Assembly (NCBI RefSeq): GCF_009651005.1 | Contig: NZ_WHVW01000004.1 | Location: forward strand, 1-64,000 | Reading direction: 5' to 3' | From: Sporosarcina obsidiansis | Lineage (GTDB): Bacteria > Bacillota > Bacilli > Bacillales_A > Planococcaceae | Length of the DNA: 64,000 bases | Shown here: positions 8,553 to 16,762 of the stretch, one piece after another | Numbering within the stretch: position 1 is the stretch's first letter | How the letters are laid out: every line of letters begins with the position of its first letter | Made by a program: the position numbers and the translations under genes | The notes under the pieces: generated by a model | What the model saw: only the letters and a program-made list of their open reading frames with translations | What the model was told of the DNA's origin: nothing | The model's database searches: none

Positions 8553-9086
8553 ATGAAATGGTCCATTCATCAATTACGGAAACATAGGCAAGGCCCGCTA
8601 CTGCTTGACGAAGTAGTAAATTTAGATTCCGTTAAAAAACGGAATGACGAAATTAGGGCAATTACGCCTGTTCGAGTAAGCGGAACATGTTCAATTGGTG
8701 AGAAAAAGTTAACATGCCAGCTCCGGCTAGAAGGTTCGATAATTTTGCCTTGTGCACGTACGTGGGAAGACGTCGATTATCCTTTCTCCATTGAATCAGT
8801 TGAACAATTCAGCTGGGACCCGGAGACGCTTCAAACAGATGATGAAATTCATCCAGTTGAAGGGGAAGTAATCGATTTTACGCCTGTATTGGAAGAACTT
8901 ATTTTGCTGGAAATCCCGATGCAAGTATTCTGTGATTCAGCAGAAGATAGGCAGCAGGCGGAAGGTAAAGGTTGGTCCTATACAACCGATGAAGAATTGG
9001 AAGCGCAACGGACAGAAGAAGCAGAAGAAAAAGTGGATCCTCGATTAGCGGGATTGGCTAATTTTTTTGAAACCGATAAAGAGTAA
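8553..9086 (+). CDS. yceD: YceD family protein (DUF177, YlbN)
   Basis: A 177-aa protein starting MKWSIHQLRKHRQGPLLLDE, recognised as the DUF177/YceD family, nearly always encoded just before rpmF. Bacterial and plant relatives are linked to 23S rRNA or large-subunit accumulation; the exact role in Firmicutes is unsettled. The C-terminal block VDPRLAGLANFFE matches the family end that precedes L32. The ATG at 8553 follows GAGGTG. rpmF starts 24 bp after the stop, on the same transcript. Confidence 0.9.
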   Translation: MKWSIHQLRKHRQGPLLLDEVVNLDSVKKRNDEIRAITPVRVSGTCSIGEKKLTCQLRLEGSIILPCARTWEDVDYPFSIESVEQFSWDPETLQTDDEIHPVEGEVIDFTPVLEELILLEIPMQVFCDSAEDRQQAEGKGWSYTTDEELEAQRTEEAEEKVDPRLAGLANFFETDKE

Positions 9087-9110
9087 ACCCTTATAAGGAG
9101 GTGCCCCCCA

Positions 9111-9284
9111 ATGGCAGTACCAAAAAGAAGAACTTCTAAAACGAAGAAAAATATGCGTCGAACTCATTTCAAAATTGAAGCGCCAGGTATGACTACTTGC
9201 GAAAACTGTGGCGAAATGAAATTGGCACACCACGTTTGCAAATCATGCGGACACTACAAAGGAAAAGACGTTGTAGGCGAATAA
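9111..9284 (+). CDS. rpmF: 50S ribosomal protein L32
   Basis: A 57-aa protein, [17 protein letters not shown] at the start, GHYKGKDVV near the end. Two CxxC pairs (Cys30/33 and Cys43/46) mark the zinc-binding form of L32, so a zinc-free paralogue could exist elsewhere in the genome. The ATG at 9111 follows a strong AAGGAGG. It is cotranscribed with yceD and ends at the terminator at 9306. In Bacillus gerR/ylbO and ylbP come next; here an acyl-CoA module follows. Confidence 0.98.
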   Translation: MAVPKRRTSKTKKNMRRTHFKIEAPGMTTCENCGEMKLAHHVCKSCGHYKGKDVVGE

Positions 9285-9305
9285 TAAGATTCACACAGCG
9301 AATAG

Positions 9306-9352
9306 AAGACTACCCAGAGACCATGGCTCAGGGTAGTCTTTTTTGTTTTTTA
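9306..9352 (+). terminator. Terminator after rpmF
   Basis: A 10-bp stem AAGACTACCC / GGGTAGTCTT (9306-9315, 9331-9340) with further GAG/CTC pairing inside and a long T run TTTTTTGTTTTTT. Strong factor-independent terminator. Confidence 0.92.
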
Positions 9353-9388
9353 AAAAGATGGTATGCTAGAAAAAAAGGGGGAATTATT

Positions 9389-10150
9389 TTGTCATATTCA
9401 TTCAGTATTGAGAATTCGATCGCGTATTTTACGATCCAACGACCTGAAATGAGAAATGCGATAAATTATGATGTCATGGAAGGTCTAGAAGAATACTTGG
9501 ATCGTATTGAAGACGATCCAGAAATTTCATTCGCTGTCATAACCGGAGAAGGAAATCTGGCGTTTTGTTCTGGCGGTGATCTAAGTGATTTTCATGGATT
9601 TGAAACGGCAGAGGATGCTTGGCCTATGCTGAGTAGAGGGGCAACTATACTCTATAGAATTGCTACATTGCCCATGCCGACTATTGCCGTAGTAAATGGT
9701 GCTGCAGTCGGTGGCGGTTGTGAATTAGCTACTGCATGTGACTATCGTTTAGTTGCATCACATGCGAAAGTAGGTTTCATTCAAGGGACTTTAGCCATCA
9801 CTTCAGGCTGGGGTGGCGCAACATTGCTGTTTGAGAAAAATGGCCCGCATGATCAGCTTCTTCAGATGACGAGCAGAGCGAGCGTTCATTCGGCAGATGA
9901 TGTAAAGCAGCTTGGATGGGCTACTGAAATCTATGAGGGAGATGTTGACGTAGCACTGGAGCAATTTTTAGCGCCCATGCTAAAAGTGCATCGTAATGTC
10001 CATCGTGCATATAAAACAATTGCTACAAGGAAATGGAAAACAAATAATTTGCAGCAAGCGATGCAGGAAGAAGCGCGTGTCTGCTCTGTACTCTGGGAAA
10101 GCGAAGCGCATCATGAAGCTGTCCAGCAATTCTTAACAAAAAGCAAGTAA
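9389..10150 (+). CDS. Crotonase-fold acyl-CoA protein (enoyl-CoA hydratase/isomerase family), possible decarboxylase
   Basis: A 253-aa protein with the crotonase CoA and oxyanion-hole elements: CSGGDLSDF around residue 60 and NGAAVGGGCELATACD around 103-118. The first catalytic Glu of hydratases is present (Glu112 in GGGCELA). The second, normally in a QPE motif, aligns with Gln132 (FIQGTL), and the loop after it reads SGWGG. The same combination of a lost Glu and a WGG loop is seen in ECHDC1-type ethylmalonyl-CoA decarboxylases, so hydration may not be the reaction (inference). The start is TTG at 9389, seven bases after AAGGGGG. It is followed by biotin-carrier and carboxyltransferase genes, so it probably acts on the product or by-product of that carboxylase. 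Confidence 0.8.
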   Translation: MSYSFSIENSIAYFTIQRPEMRNAINYDVMEGLEEYLDRIEDDPEISFAVITGEGNLAFCSGGDLSDFHGFETAEDAWPMLSRGATILYRIATLPMPTIAVVNGAAVGGGCELATACDYRLVASHAKVGFIQGTLAITSGWGGATLLFEKNGPHDQLLQMTSRASVHSADDVKQLGWATEIYEGDVDVALEQFLAPMLKVHRNVHRAYKTIATRKWKTNNLQQAMQEEARVCSVLWESEAHHEAVQQFLTKSK

Positions 10151-10198
10151 AGTTCGAGTCGTGACAGACATACACTGTTGATGCAGCTATATATTTAC

Positions 10199-10213
10199 TT
10201 GTAAACGGTTTCA
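10199..10213. promoter_or_regulatory. Candidate cre (CcpA) site
   Basis: TTGTAAACGGTTTCA fits the catabolite-responsive element WTGNAANCGNWNNCW at every fixed position. It lies 75 bp upstream of the biotin-carrier gene and overlaps the possible -35 at 10199-10204, a position that would repress. This suggests the acyl-CoA module is shut down on preferred sugars. Confidence 0.6.
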
Positions 10214-10228
10214 GAGATGAGATACACT
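10199..10228 (+). promoter_or_regulatory. Possible promoter for the biotin-carrier/carboxyltransferase pair
   Basis: TTGTAA (10199-10204) and TACACT (10223-10228) with an 18-bp spacer, 60 bp before the biotin-carrier start. A weak -35, but no better pair was found in the 137-bp gap. Confidence 0.35.
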
Positions 10229-10287
10229 AAATGGAAGACGTCCTATGTAAAACCATCTAGACCAATAGAATAAGAGGAGTGATTGTG

Positions 10288-10503
10288 ATGCATGAAGTGA
10301 AAGCGGCCATGGCAGGTACAATTTTTTCGATTGAAGTCAAAGTGGGAGAAACGATTACTAAAGGACAAGTGGTCATCATTATGGAATCGATGAAAATGGA
10401 GATTCCATTAGAGGCGGAGATTGATGGAACGGTTATGGCTATTAACGGAAATGAAGGAGATTTCGTAAACGAAGACGATGTGTTAGTCACAATCCAATCT
10501 TGA
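10288..10503 (+). CDS. Biotin/lipoyl carrier protein, short BLP type
   Basis: A 71-aa single-domain carrier similar in size to Bacillus YngHB (BLP). The biotinylation motif MESMKME holds the acceptor Lys36. The glycine-rich half barrels MAGTIFSIEVKVGE and IDGTVMAINGNEGDFV flank it, the usual pseudo-twofold arrangement. It would carry carboxybiotin to the carboxyltransferase encoded 19 bp downstream. The ATG at 10288 has GAGGAG eight bases before it; GTG at 10279 overlaps the ribosome site and is rejected. No biotin carboxylase gene is adjacent. Confidence 0.92.
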   Translation: MHEVKAAMAGTIFSIEVKVGETITKGQVVIIMESMKMEIPLEAEIDGTVMAINGNEGDFVNEDDVLVTIQS

Positions 10504-10522
10504 GGGAAGGTGGAGAGATTTC

Positions 10523-12073
10523 TTGACAAATGAATCGACAAAGACGGCTTATAATGCAAGGCTAGAGGAGATTATTGCTCGAATCTCAGGGGGCGGACCT
10601 GAAAAGTACCACCAGAAGTTAGAGGAACAAGGAAAATTGTTCGTCCGAGAGCGTTTGGGTTTATTATTTGATGAAGGAAAATATGTAGAAGATGGAAAGT
10701 TAGCTAATTGTGAAGCGGATGATCTTCCGGCTGATGGTGTCGTGACGGCAACAGGGAAAATCAACGGACAAACAGTATGCGTGATGGCGAACGATTCCAC
10801 AGTGAAGGCTGGTTCATGGGGAGCACGGACAGTAGAAAAAATCATCCGGATCCAAGAGATAGCCGAAAAGTTGCGTGTTCCTTTGTTATATTTAGTCGAT
10901 TCTGCAGGAGCTAGAATTACGGATCAATTAGATATGTTTCCAAATCGCCGAGGAGCAGGGCGGATTTTCCACAATCAAGTGCGCTTGTCAGGTATGATTC
11001 CTCAAGTATGTATATTATTCGGATCATCCGCTGCAGGTGGTGCGTATATCCCTGCTTTCTGTGACGTCGTCATTATGGTCGAAGGGAATGCATCCATGTA
11101 TTTGGGATCCCCAAGGATGGCGGAAAAAGTCATTGGAGAAAAAGTGACACTGGAAGAAATGGGCGGTGCACGCATGCATTGCACGGTTAGCGGATGTGGA
11201 GATGTCCTAGTCGACAACGAGGAGCAAGCAATAGTTGAAGCCCGCAGATATTTATCCTACTTCCCTGCGCATTATGAAGCGCCTCCTAAGTTGGCGAAAG
11301 CAGGCCGGGTTAAAGAAGGGCGACAATTAGAAGAGATCATTCCTGAACATCAAAACGCACCGTTTGATATGTATGAAGCGATCGAACAATTGGTGGATGA
11401 AAATAGTCTATTTGAGATTAAACGACTGTTTGCTCCGGAAGTCATCACCACACTTGCTCGGATCGAAGGTCGTCCAGTCGGGGTGATCGCGAATCAGCCT
11501 AAAGTAAAAGGAGGCGTATTGTTTGTCGACTCAGCTGATAAGGTGACCAAGTTCATTACATTATGTGATGCATTTTCCATTCCGCTTTTATTTCTTGCTG
11601 ATGTTCCTGGCTTTATGATTGGTACAAAGGTAGAGCGGCAAGGGATTATTCGTCATGGTGCGAAGCTTATTATGGCGATGAGCTCTGCTACGGTTCCTAA
11701 AATTTCAGTGATTGTCCGCAAGGCATATGGAGCCGGCTTATACGCGATGGCAGGGCCTGCTTTTGAGCCAGATGTCTGTATTGCGCTACCAACTGCACAA
11801 ATTGCTGTCATGGGACCTGAGGCTGCTGTCAATGCGGTCTATTCCAACAAAATCGAAGCGATCACGGATCCGAAAGAACGAATTGCTTTTAGTAAGGAGA
11901 AAATAGAGGAATATAAACAGGAAATTGATATTTATAAGATGGCTTCTGAACTGATCATCGATGAAATTGTGGCTCCCCATAATCTTCGAAGTGTATTAGC
12001 TAATAGGTTCGATTATTATGAATCAAAAGTAATAGCTCGTTCTCCGAGAAAACATCCTGTCTATCCTGTATAA
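10523..12073 (+). CDS. Acyl-CoA carboxylase carboxyltransferase (beta) subunit
   Basis: A 516-aa carboxyltransferase with both crotonase-like halves. The N-terminal half has YLVDSAGARI and GSSAAGGAYIPAFCD (acyl-CoA oxyanion hole); the C-terminal half has FLADVPGFMIGTKVERQGIIRHGAKL and the biotin-site KAYGAGLYAMAG. Length and motifs fit propionyl-, methylcrotonyl- or related acyl-CoA carboxylases, like Bacillus YngE, not the split AccA/AccD pair. Substrate cannot be read from sequence. The start is TTG with GGTGGAGAG upstream. It follows the 71-aa biotin carrier; the biotin carboxylase must come from elsewhere. Confidence 0.9.
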   Translation: MTNESTKTAYNARLEEIIARISGGGPEKYHQKLEEQGKLFVRERLGLLFDEGKYVEDGKLANCEADDLPADGVVTATGKINGQTVCVMANDSTVKAGSWGARTVEKIIRIQEIAEKLRVPLLYLVDSAGARITDQLDMFPNRRGAGRIFHNQVRLSGMIPQVCILFGSSAAGGAYIPAFCDVVIMVEGNASMYLGSPRMAEKVIGEKVTLEEMGGARMHCTVSGCGDVLVDNEEQAIVEARRYLSYFPAHYEAPPKLAKAGRVKEGRQLEEIIPEHQNAPFDMYEAIEQLVDENSLFEIKRLFAPEVITTLARIEGRPVGVIANQPKVKGGVLFVDSADKVTKFITLCDAFSIPLLFLADVPGFMIGTKVERQGIIRHGAKLIMAMSSATVPKISVIVRKAYGAGLYAMAGPAFEPDVCIALPTAQIAVMGPEAAVNAVYSNKIEAITDPKERIAFSKEKIEEYKQEIDIYKMASELIIDEIVAPHNLRSVLANRFDYYESKVIARSPRKHPVYPV

Positions 12074-12084
12074 TAGAATCATTT

Positions 12085-12116
12085 AAGAGAGACACGTTAG
12101 ACGGGTCTCTCTTTTT
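12085..12116 (+). terminator. Terminator-like hairpin before panE
   Basis: A 9-bp stem AAGAGAGAC / GTCTCTCTT with inner CGT/ACG pairing, then TTTTT. It ends the carboxyltransferase transcript, but it stops only 16 bp before the panE start, leaving no room for a separate promoter after it. Confidence 0.85.
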
Positions 12117-12132
12117 CAAGGAGGACCTATAT

Positions 12133-13029
12133 ATGCGGGTTGTAGTAGTTGGGGCAGGCTCTATTGGATTGTTAATTGGCTCCTATTTAGCGCAACATAA
12201 AGCAAATGTGACTTTTTGGGTACGACGGGAAGAACAGGCTATTCAGTTGAGGGAAGGCTTAATTCGGTTAGATAGTATGGGTGCTCATGACCATTTCGCC
12301 GTACGTGCTGTAGTAGCTCCTGAAGAGTTGCCGATTGACGCATTGTGGATTATAGCTGTGAAATATGACGCGTTGCCTGAAGTCTTGCTATCGATCAGTA
12401 CATTGAAAAAACAGCCAGACCTATTGTTCGTCCAAAATGGAATTGGTCACGTGTCTGTTATTGACCAGTACCAACTTACACATGTATCTTTTGCGACGGT
12501 GGAGCATGGAGCCAAACGAATAGATGATCGAACGGTTCGACATAATGGTGTAGGTCCTATCACGATTGCTGCTGATGAAAGAATAGATCACATGATCCGA
12601 TGGTTACAATGTATTGATGTAGAGCACTTCCCGATTAACACTCATACAAATGCCGAAAAATTGCTACTCAGAAAAGTGATCATTAATTGCGCGATTAATC
12701 CATTGACAGCGATTCTGCAAGTAAGAAATGGTCAATTACTTGATAATGTCTATTTTCTACAATTGTTTAATCAGCTGTGTGACGAATTATTATCCAACTT
12801 TCCAGAAATGGAAAAAGAATTATCTTATGAGGACATCGCTTCTGTATGTCGCAGAACTGCTAGCAATCAATCTTCTATGCTAGTAGATCGTTTGAAAGGA
12901 AAACCTATGGAAATTGAGACGATTGTCACAGCGGTGTTGCAGAAAATTGAACAAAGGGGTGGGCATGCGCCGTTTTTGAAACTATTGGAAAGTATGTTAT
13001 ATGGTATCAATGGAAGTGAAGCGAGCTAA
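12133..13029 (+). CDS. panE: 2-dehydropantoate 2-reductase
   Basis: A 298-aa NADPH-dependent ketopantoate reductase (YlbQ position in Bacillus), giving pantoate for pantothenate and CoA synthesis. The nucleotide-binding loop VVVGAGSIGLLIG is at residues 3-15. The family blocks AVKYDALPEVL, FVQNGIGH and KVIINCAINPLTA (catalytic Lys region) follow. The ATG at 12133 is 8 bases after AAGGAGG. It overlaps the next gene by one base (TAATG). The close upstream hairpin suggests readthrough or a promoter inside the preceding gene. Confidence 0.93.
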   Translation: MRVVVVGAGSIGLLIGSYLAQHKANVTFWVRREEQAIQLREGLIRLDSMGAHDHFAVRAVVAPEELPIDALWIIAVKYDALPEVLLSISTLKKQPDLLFVQNGIGHVSVIDQYQLTHVSFATVEHGAKRIDDRTVRHNGVGPITIAADERIDHMIRWLQCIDVEHFPINTHTNAEKLLLRKVIINCAINPLTAILQVRNGQLLDNVYFLQLFNQLCDELLSNFPEMEKELSYEDIASVCRRTASNQSSMLVDRLKGKPMEIETIVTAVLQKIEQRGGHAPFLKLLESMLYGINGSEAS

Positions 13030-13409
13030 TGGTTGAAAACATACTTGGAGGCCTTTTATTATTTCCGTTCATCATATTAATTGTATTAGTAGCGCTGGCA
13101 AAAAAACTAGGCATATCTCCATCAAGAAGATTTGGATGGGCAGTAGATTGGACAACTTCATTTTTGAGCGTGGCAGTAATTATACTCATTCATGCGATTT
13201 GGGATGAGTGGCTTGGGTTCTACGTGATGGGGGTGGTTTGTGTTCTAGCCATCATTTTTTCGGTCATCGAACGATTGAGAGTGAAAGAATTCCGAACGAC
13301 GCTAGTTCTACGAAAAACATGGCGAGTATATTTTTTACTATTAACATGTTGCTATATCCTTTTAATCATCTTCGGAATCACGTGGCAAATTATACAATAC
13401 GTCAACTAA
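13029..13409 (+). CDS. DUF3397 membrane protein
   Basis: A 126-aa protein with four hydrophobic segments (about residues 4-24, 43-63, 66-81 and 100-124) and a short basic loop, so an integral membrane protein. It matches the DUF3397 family found between panE and bshC in many Bacillales; no function is known. It begins at ATG 13029, overlapping the panE stop by one base, so it depends on panE translation. Confidence 0.8.
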   Translation: MVENILGGLLLFPFIILIVLVALAKKLGISPSRRFGWAVDWTTSFLSVAVIILIHAIWDEWLGFYVMGVVCVLAIIFSVIERLRVKEFRTTLVLRKTWRVYFLLLTCCYILLIIFGITWQIIQYVN

Positions 13410-13433
13410 TTACGATCTGGTCAGGCGTATCTA

Positions 13434-13462
13434 TTCAACCTGCCTGTATGAGATGATATACT
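13434..13462 (+). promoter_or_regulatory. Candidate sigma-A promoter for bshC
   Basis: TTCAAC (13434-13439), a 17-bp spacer and TATACT (13457-13462), ending 34 bp before the start codon. The -10 is good, the -35 weak. Confidence 0.5.
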
Positions 13463-13495
13463 TGCTGGAGTATTCGACATAAAGGAGTTTGTGAG

Positions 13496-15112
13496 ATGGA
13501 ACTGGACACAATAGAATTGCCTAAAAAAAATAAATTATTAGAAGCATATCAACACGATCAGCAATTTTTATATAGATTTTTTGATTATGAAGTTACATCT
13601 GTAGGATATAAAGAAAGAGCAGAGGAGTTAGCAACACGTTCTTTCCAAAGAGATGAGCTGGCATCGGTCATTGAGCAATATATGCAACCATTTGGTATAT
13701 CTAAATTGGCAGAACAACATATCAAAGAGCTTTCTTCAAATGCATTGGTTGTCATCGGGGGACAGCAGGCAGGTGTGTTAACTGGCCCATTATATTCTGT
13801 ACATAAAGCGATTTCCGTCATTTTATTAGCTCGCGAACAGAGGGAAGCACTTGGAAAACCTGTCATTCCTGTTTTTTGGATTGCTGGTGAAGATCATGAT
13901 ATTAACGAGATTAATCATACATATACAGCGCGTCAAGGGAAAGCGGTAAAGCAACAGTTTAAACAGCCGACAGTCTTAAAGAAAATGGCTTCGCATACGG
14001 TGTATGATTCAAAAGAAATGCGTACATTTATTAAAAGAATTTTCAAAAGTTATGGAGAGACGGCTTACACGCAAGATTTATTGGAAAATGTGTTGAAGAC
14101 CGTTGAAGAACAACAAACGTATACGGGATTCTTCACCTCTTTGATGAATCAGTTATTTACGAAACATGGTCTGTTGCTTCTGGATGCAGCTTATAAACCA
14201 CTCCGGCAATTAGAATCTGTCTATTTCTCGAAAATGATTGAGAATGCGTCGGCAATGGCTTCTAGCATTTACTCGACAGAGCAGCATTTGCATTCCATTG
14301 GGTATAATAAGCCGATTGAATCAAATGAAGAAGATGCTAATCTCTTTTACGTACATGAAACAGGCAGAGTGCTCTTGAAAAGGAAAAATAATGAATTTGT
14401 CAATGAGCAGACAGGTTTGACTTTTTCTGAGGAAGAGATGTATAAAATTGCAGAAGAACAGCCGTGGTTGTTAAGTAATAATGTAGCTACACGACCCCTT
14501 ATGCAAGACTTGGTATTTCCTGTACTAGCTTTCGTGGGTGGGCCCGGAGAAATAGCTTACTGGTCGTTATTACGGGAATCTTTCCATATTCTAGGTATCC
14601 GTATGCCAGTCATAGTGCCAAGACTATCAATCAGCCTTATAACCAGACAGACACAAGAAGCGTTGAAATTGACTGGTGTAACCATCAGCCAAGTGTTCAA
14701 TCATGAACTGCCGCAACTTCAAGAGAGATGGGTTCATGAGCAACGAGATGAACAGTTCGAACGACTGCTCAATGAATCGAGGCAACAGCTAAAAATGCAG
14801 TATGAGAAGATGCAAGCACATCTTCTTGAGACAGATCCAGGGCTAGTTCCGATGTTAAATAAAAATTTGCAATTTCATATAAGTCAATTCGATTATTTGC
14901 AAAGGAAAAATGAGCAGTCCTTGTTGCTGAAAAACCATGTGCAATACGAACGCTACCAACTACTTAGTGAACAGCTATTTCCAGAGGGTTCTTTACAGGA
15001 GCGTCTTTATTCGCCTTACTATTTCATTAATCAATACGGCGAAGGTTTCATCGAGCAATTACTGAAGCAACCTTATCGTTTCGATGGGGCACATCAATTG
15101 GTTTATCTGTAA
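13496..15112 (+). CDS. bshC: Putative cysteine ligase BshC (bacillithiol synthesis)
   Basis: A 538-aa protein assigned to the last step of bacillithiol synthesis, adding cysteine to glucosaminyl-malate. Family blocks include VIGGQQAGVLTGPLYSVHKA around residue 85 and PVFWIAGEDHDINEINH around 122-138, a Rossmann-like core, followed by a coiled-coil-rich C-terminal half. Length equals the family norm. The ATG at 13496 follows AAAGGAG. bshC sits directly before mraZ in Bacillus too. bshA and bshB are not in the window. Confidence 0.94.
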   Translation: MELDTIELPKKNKLLEAYQHDQQFLYRFFDYEVTSVGYKERAEELATRSFQRDELASVIEQYMQPFGISKLAEQHIKELSSNALVVIGGQQAGVLTGPLYSVHKAISVILLAREQREALGKPVIPVFWIAGEDHDINEINHTYTARQGKAVKQQFKQPTVLKKMASHTVYDSKEMRTFIKRIFKSYGETAYTQDLLENVLKTVEEQQTYTGFFTSLMNQLFTKHGLLLLDAAYKPLRQLESVYFSKMIENASAMASSIYSTEQHLHSIGYNKPIESNEEDANLFYVHETGRVLLKRKNNEFVNEQTGLTFSEEEMYKIAEEQPWLLSNNVATRPLMQDLVFPVLAFVGGPGEIAYWSLLRESFHILGIRMPVIVPRLSISLITRQTQEALKLTGVTISQVFNHELPQLQERWVHEQRDEQFERLLNESRQQLKMQYEKMQAHLLETDPGLVPMLNKNLQFHISQFDYLQRKNEQSLLLKNHVQYERYQLLSEQLFPEGSLQERLYSPYYFINQYGEGFIEQLLKQPYRFDGAHQLVYL

Positions 15113-15125
15113 ATGGAGTTGACAG

Positions 15126-15156
15126 AACGCCTTTCACTATTATGAAGGGCGTTTTT
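15126..15156 (+). terminator. Terminator after bshC
   Basis: A 10-bp stem AACGCCTTTC / GAAGGGCGTT (one G-U pair) with an 8-base loop and TTTTTGTTT tail. Confidence 0.88.
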
Positions 15157-15293
15157 GTTTGGTCTAATTTTGGCGGGTTTATGAAGAACATGTAGAAACT
15201 CGTGAATATCCAACGCGAATATGCACAAACCAGAGCGTAAAGAAGTACTATTGACACATTTTATTGATTATGCAAAGAAAAGTGGTTTACTGG

Positions 15294-15338
15294 GTGGAGG
15301 AAAGTGGGGGGATGTGGTACATTATTTCATATAGTGGG
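15294..15338 (+). promoter_or_regulatory. MraZ box upstream of mraZ
   Basis: GTGG occurs at 15294, 15304, 15314 and 15334, exactly on a 10-bp period with one register skipped. MraZ regulators bind direct repeats of this kind at 10-bp spacing before their own gene. A TTGACA is present at 15251-15256 but no good -10 lies at the right distance, so the promoter itself is not placed. Confidence 0.65.
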
Positions 15339-15347
15339 GTGAATGGT

Positions 15348-15779
15348 ATGTTCATGGGTGAATATCAACACACAATTGATATGAAGGGCCGTCTGATCGT
15401 TCCATCTAAATTTCGGGAACTTTTGGCAGAAGGCTTTATTTTGACCCGTGGACTAGACAATTGTTTATTCGGATACCCACTAGATGAGTGGCATCGGTTG
15501 GAAGAAAAATTGAAAGCGTTGCCGGTTACGAAAAGAGATGCCCGAGCATTCACGCGTTTTTTCTTCTCAGGGGCAACTGAAGTAGGGATTGATAAGCAAG
15601 GTAGAGTAAATATTCCTGCCAACTTACTTCAATTCGCTAAAATCGAAAAAGACTGTATGGTCATCGGTGTTTCGAGCCGGATCGAAATTTGGTCTAAAGA
15701 ACTTTGGGAAGCGTACTACGAGGAATCTGAACAATCGTTCAATGACATTGCAGAGAACATTATTGATTTTGACTTTTAA
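15348..15779 (+). CDS. mraZ: Transcriptional regulator MraZ
   Basis: A 143-aa AbrB-fold DNA-binding protein that controls the division/cell-wall operon it heads. Two SpoVT-AbrB-like repeats are visible, [19 protein letters not shown] at the start and [19 protein letters not shown] around residue 77. Length and opening agree with Bacillus MraZ, which sets the start at ATG 15348 after GGGGTGA. The frame is open back to 15264, but that part contains the MraZ box. rsmH follows after 32 bp. Confidence 0.95.
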   Translation: MFMGEYQHTIDMKGRLIVPSKFRELLAEGFILTRGLDNCLFGYPLDEWHRLEEKLKALPVTKRDARAFTRFFFSGATEVGIDKQGRVNIPANLLQFAKIEKDCMVIGVSSRIEIWSKELWEAYYEESEQSFNDIAENIIDFDF

Positions 15780-15811
15780 CTTTTGATTTTTGGAAAGCAG
15801 GCGGTGTAATC

Positions 15812-16744
15812 ATGTTTAACCATACTACTGTTTTATTGCATGAAGCCGTCGAAGGCTTGAATGTAAAGAAAGACGGCATTTATGTGGATTGTACTCTTGG
15901 TGGTGCAGGGCATAGTGAGGAAATTGTGAAATTACTCTCTCCAGAAGGACAACTCATATGCTTTGACCAAGATATGACTGCAATTGAAGCCGCAAAGAAG
16001 AAATTAGAGAAATACGCAGCACAAGTACAATTTGTGCATGCAAATTTTAAAGAACTTAAAAATGAATTAGCTAAACTGGGGATTTCTGAAGTGGATGGCA
16101 TTTTGTATGACCTTGGCGTCTCATCTCCACAACTTGATACGCCGGAAAGAGGCTTTAGTTATCATCATGATGCACCATTAGACATGCGAATGGACACAAC
16201 TGCCCCATTGACTGCATATGAAGTGGTGAATGAATGGCCGTATGAAGACCTAGTGAGGATATTCTTCCGTTATGGTGAAGAAAAATTTTCTAAGCAAATT
16301 GCTCGGAAGATTGAAGAGGCACGGAAGCAAGAACCCATTCTTACAACGGGTGAGCTAGCAGAACTGATCAAAACAGGTATTCCAGCAGCTGCCAGAAGGA
16401 CAGGCGGTCATCCTGCAAAACGAGTCTTTCAGGCCATACGAATTGCGGTGAATGACGAGTTGGGTGCCGCGGAACAGTCACTAACAGACGCACTTGATTT
16501 ACTGAGTAAGAAAGGTCGAATTAGCGTCATCACATTCCACTCGTTAGAAGATCGTTTATGTAAAAGTATTTTTAAAGAGGCGTCTTCCATACCAGACCTA
16601 CCACCGAATTTACCCATAATACCAGATGGAATGGAACCTGATTTTAAACTGATTACAAGAAAGCCGATCGTTCCTACGGATGAAGAAGTGGAACGAAACA
16701 AACGGGCTAGATCAGCAAAATTACGGATTGCAGAGAAAAAGTAG
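15812..16744 (+). CDS. rsmH: 16S rRNA (cytosine(1402)-N(4))-methyltransferase
   Basis: A 310-aa SAM methyltransferase (MraW) that methylates N4 of C1402 in the 30S P site. Motifs include the opening [15 protein letters not shown], the SAM loop [24 protein letters not shown] and FHSLEDR near the C-terminus. The usual family length is kept. It is part of the mraZ operon, 18 bp before ftsL. Confidence 0.96.
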   Translation: MFNHTTVLLHEAVEGLNVKKDGIYVDCTLGGAGHSEEIVKLLSPEGQLICFDQDMTAIEAAKKKLEKYAAQVQFVHANFKELKNELAKLGISEVDGILYDLGVSSPQLDTPERGFSYHHDAPLDMRMDTTAPLTAYEVVNEWPYEDLVRIFFRYGEEKFSKQIARKIEEARKQEPILTTGELAELIKTGIPAAARRTGGHPAKRVFQAIRIAVNDELGAAEQSLTDALDLLSKKGRISVITFHSLEDRLCKSIFKEASSIPDLPPNLPIIPDGMEPDFKLITRKPIVPTDEEVERNKRARSAKLRIAEKK

Positions 16745-16762
16745 AAAAGGGGAAATCGAGCA

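Noticed and set aside
15251-15275. Full mraZ promoter from TTGACA at 15251
   Set aside because: No acceptable -10 at 16-18 bp; only the MraZ box is reported with confidence.
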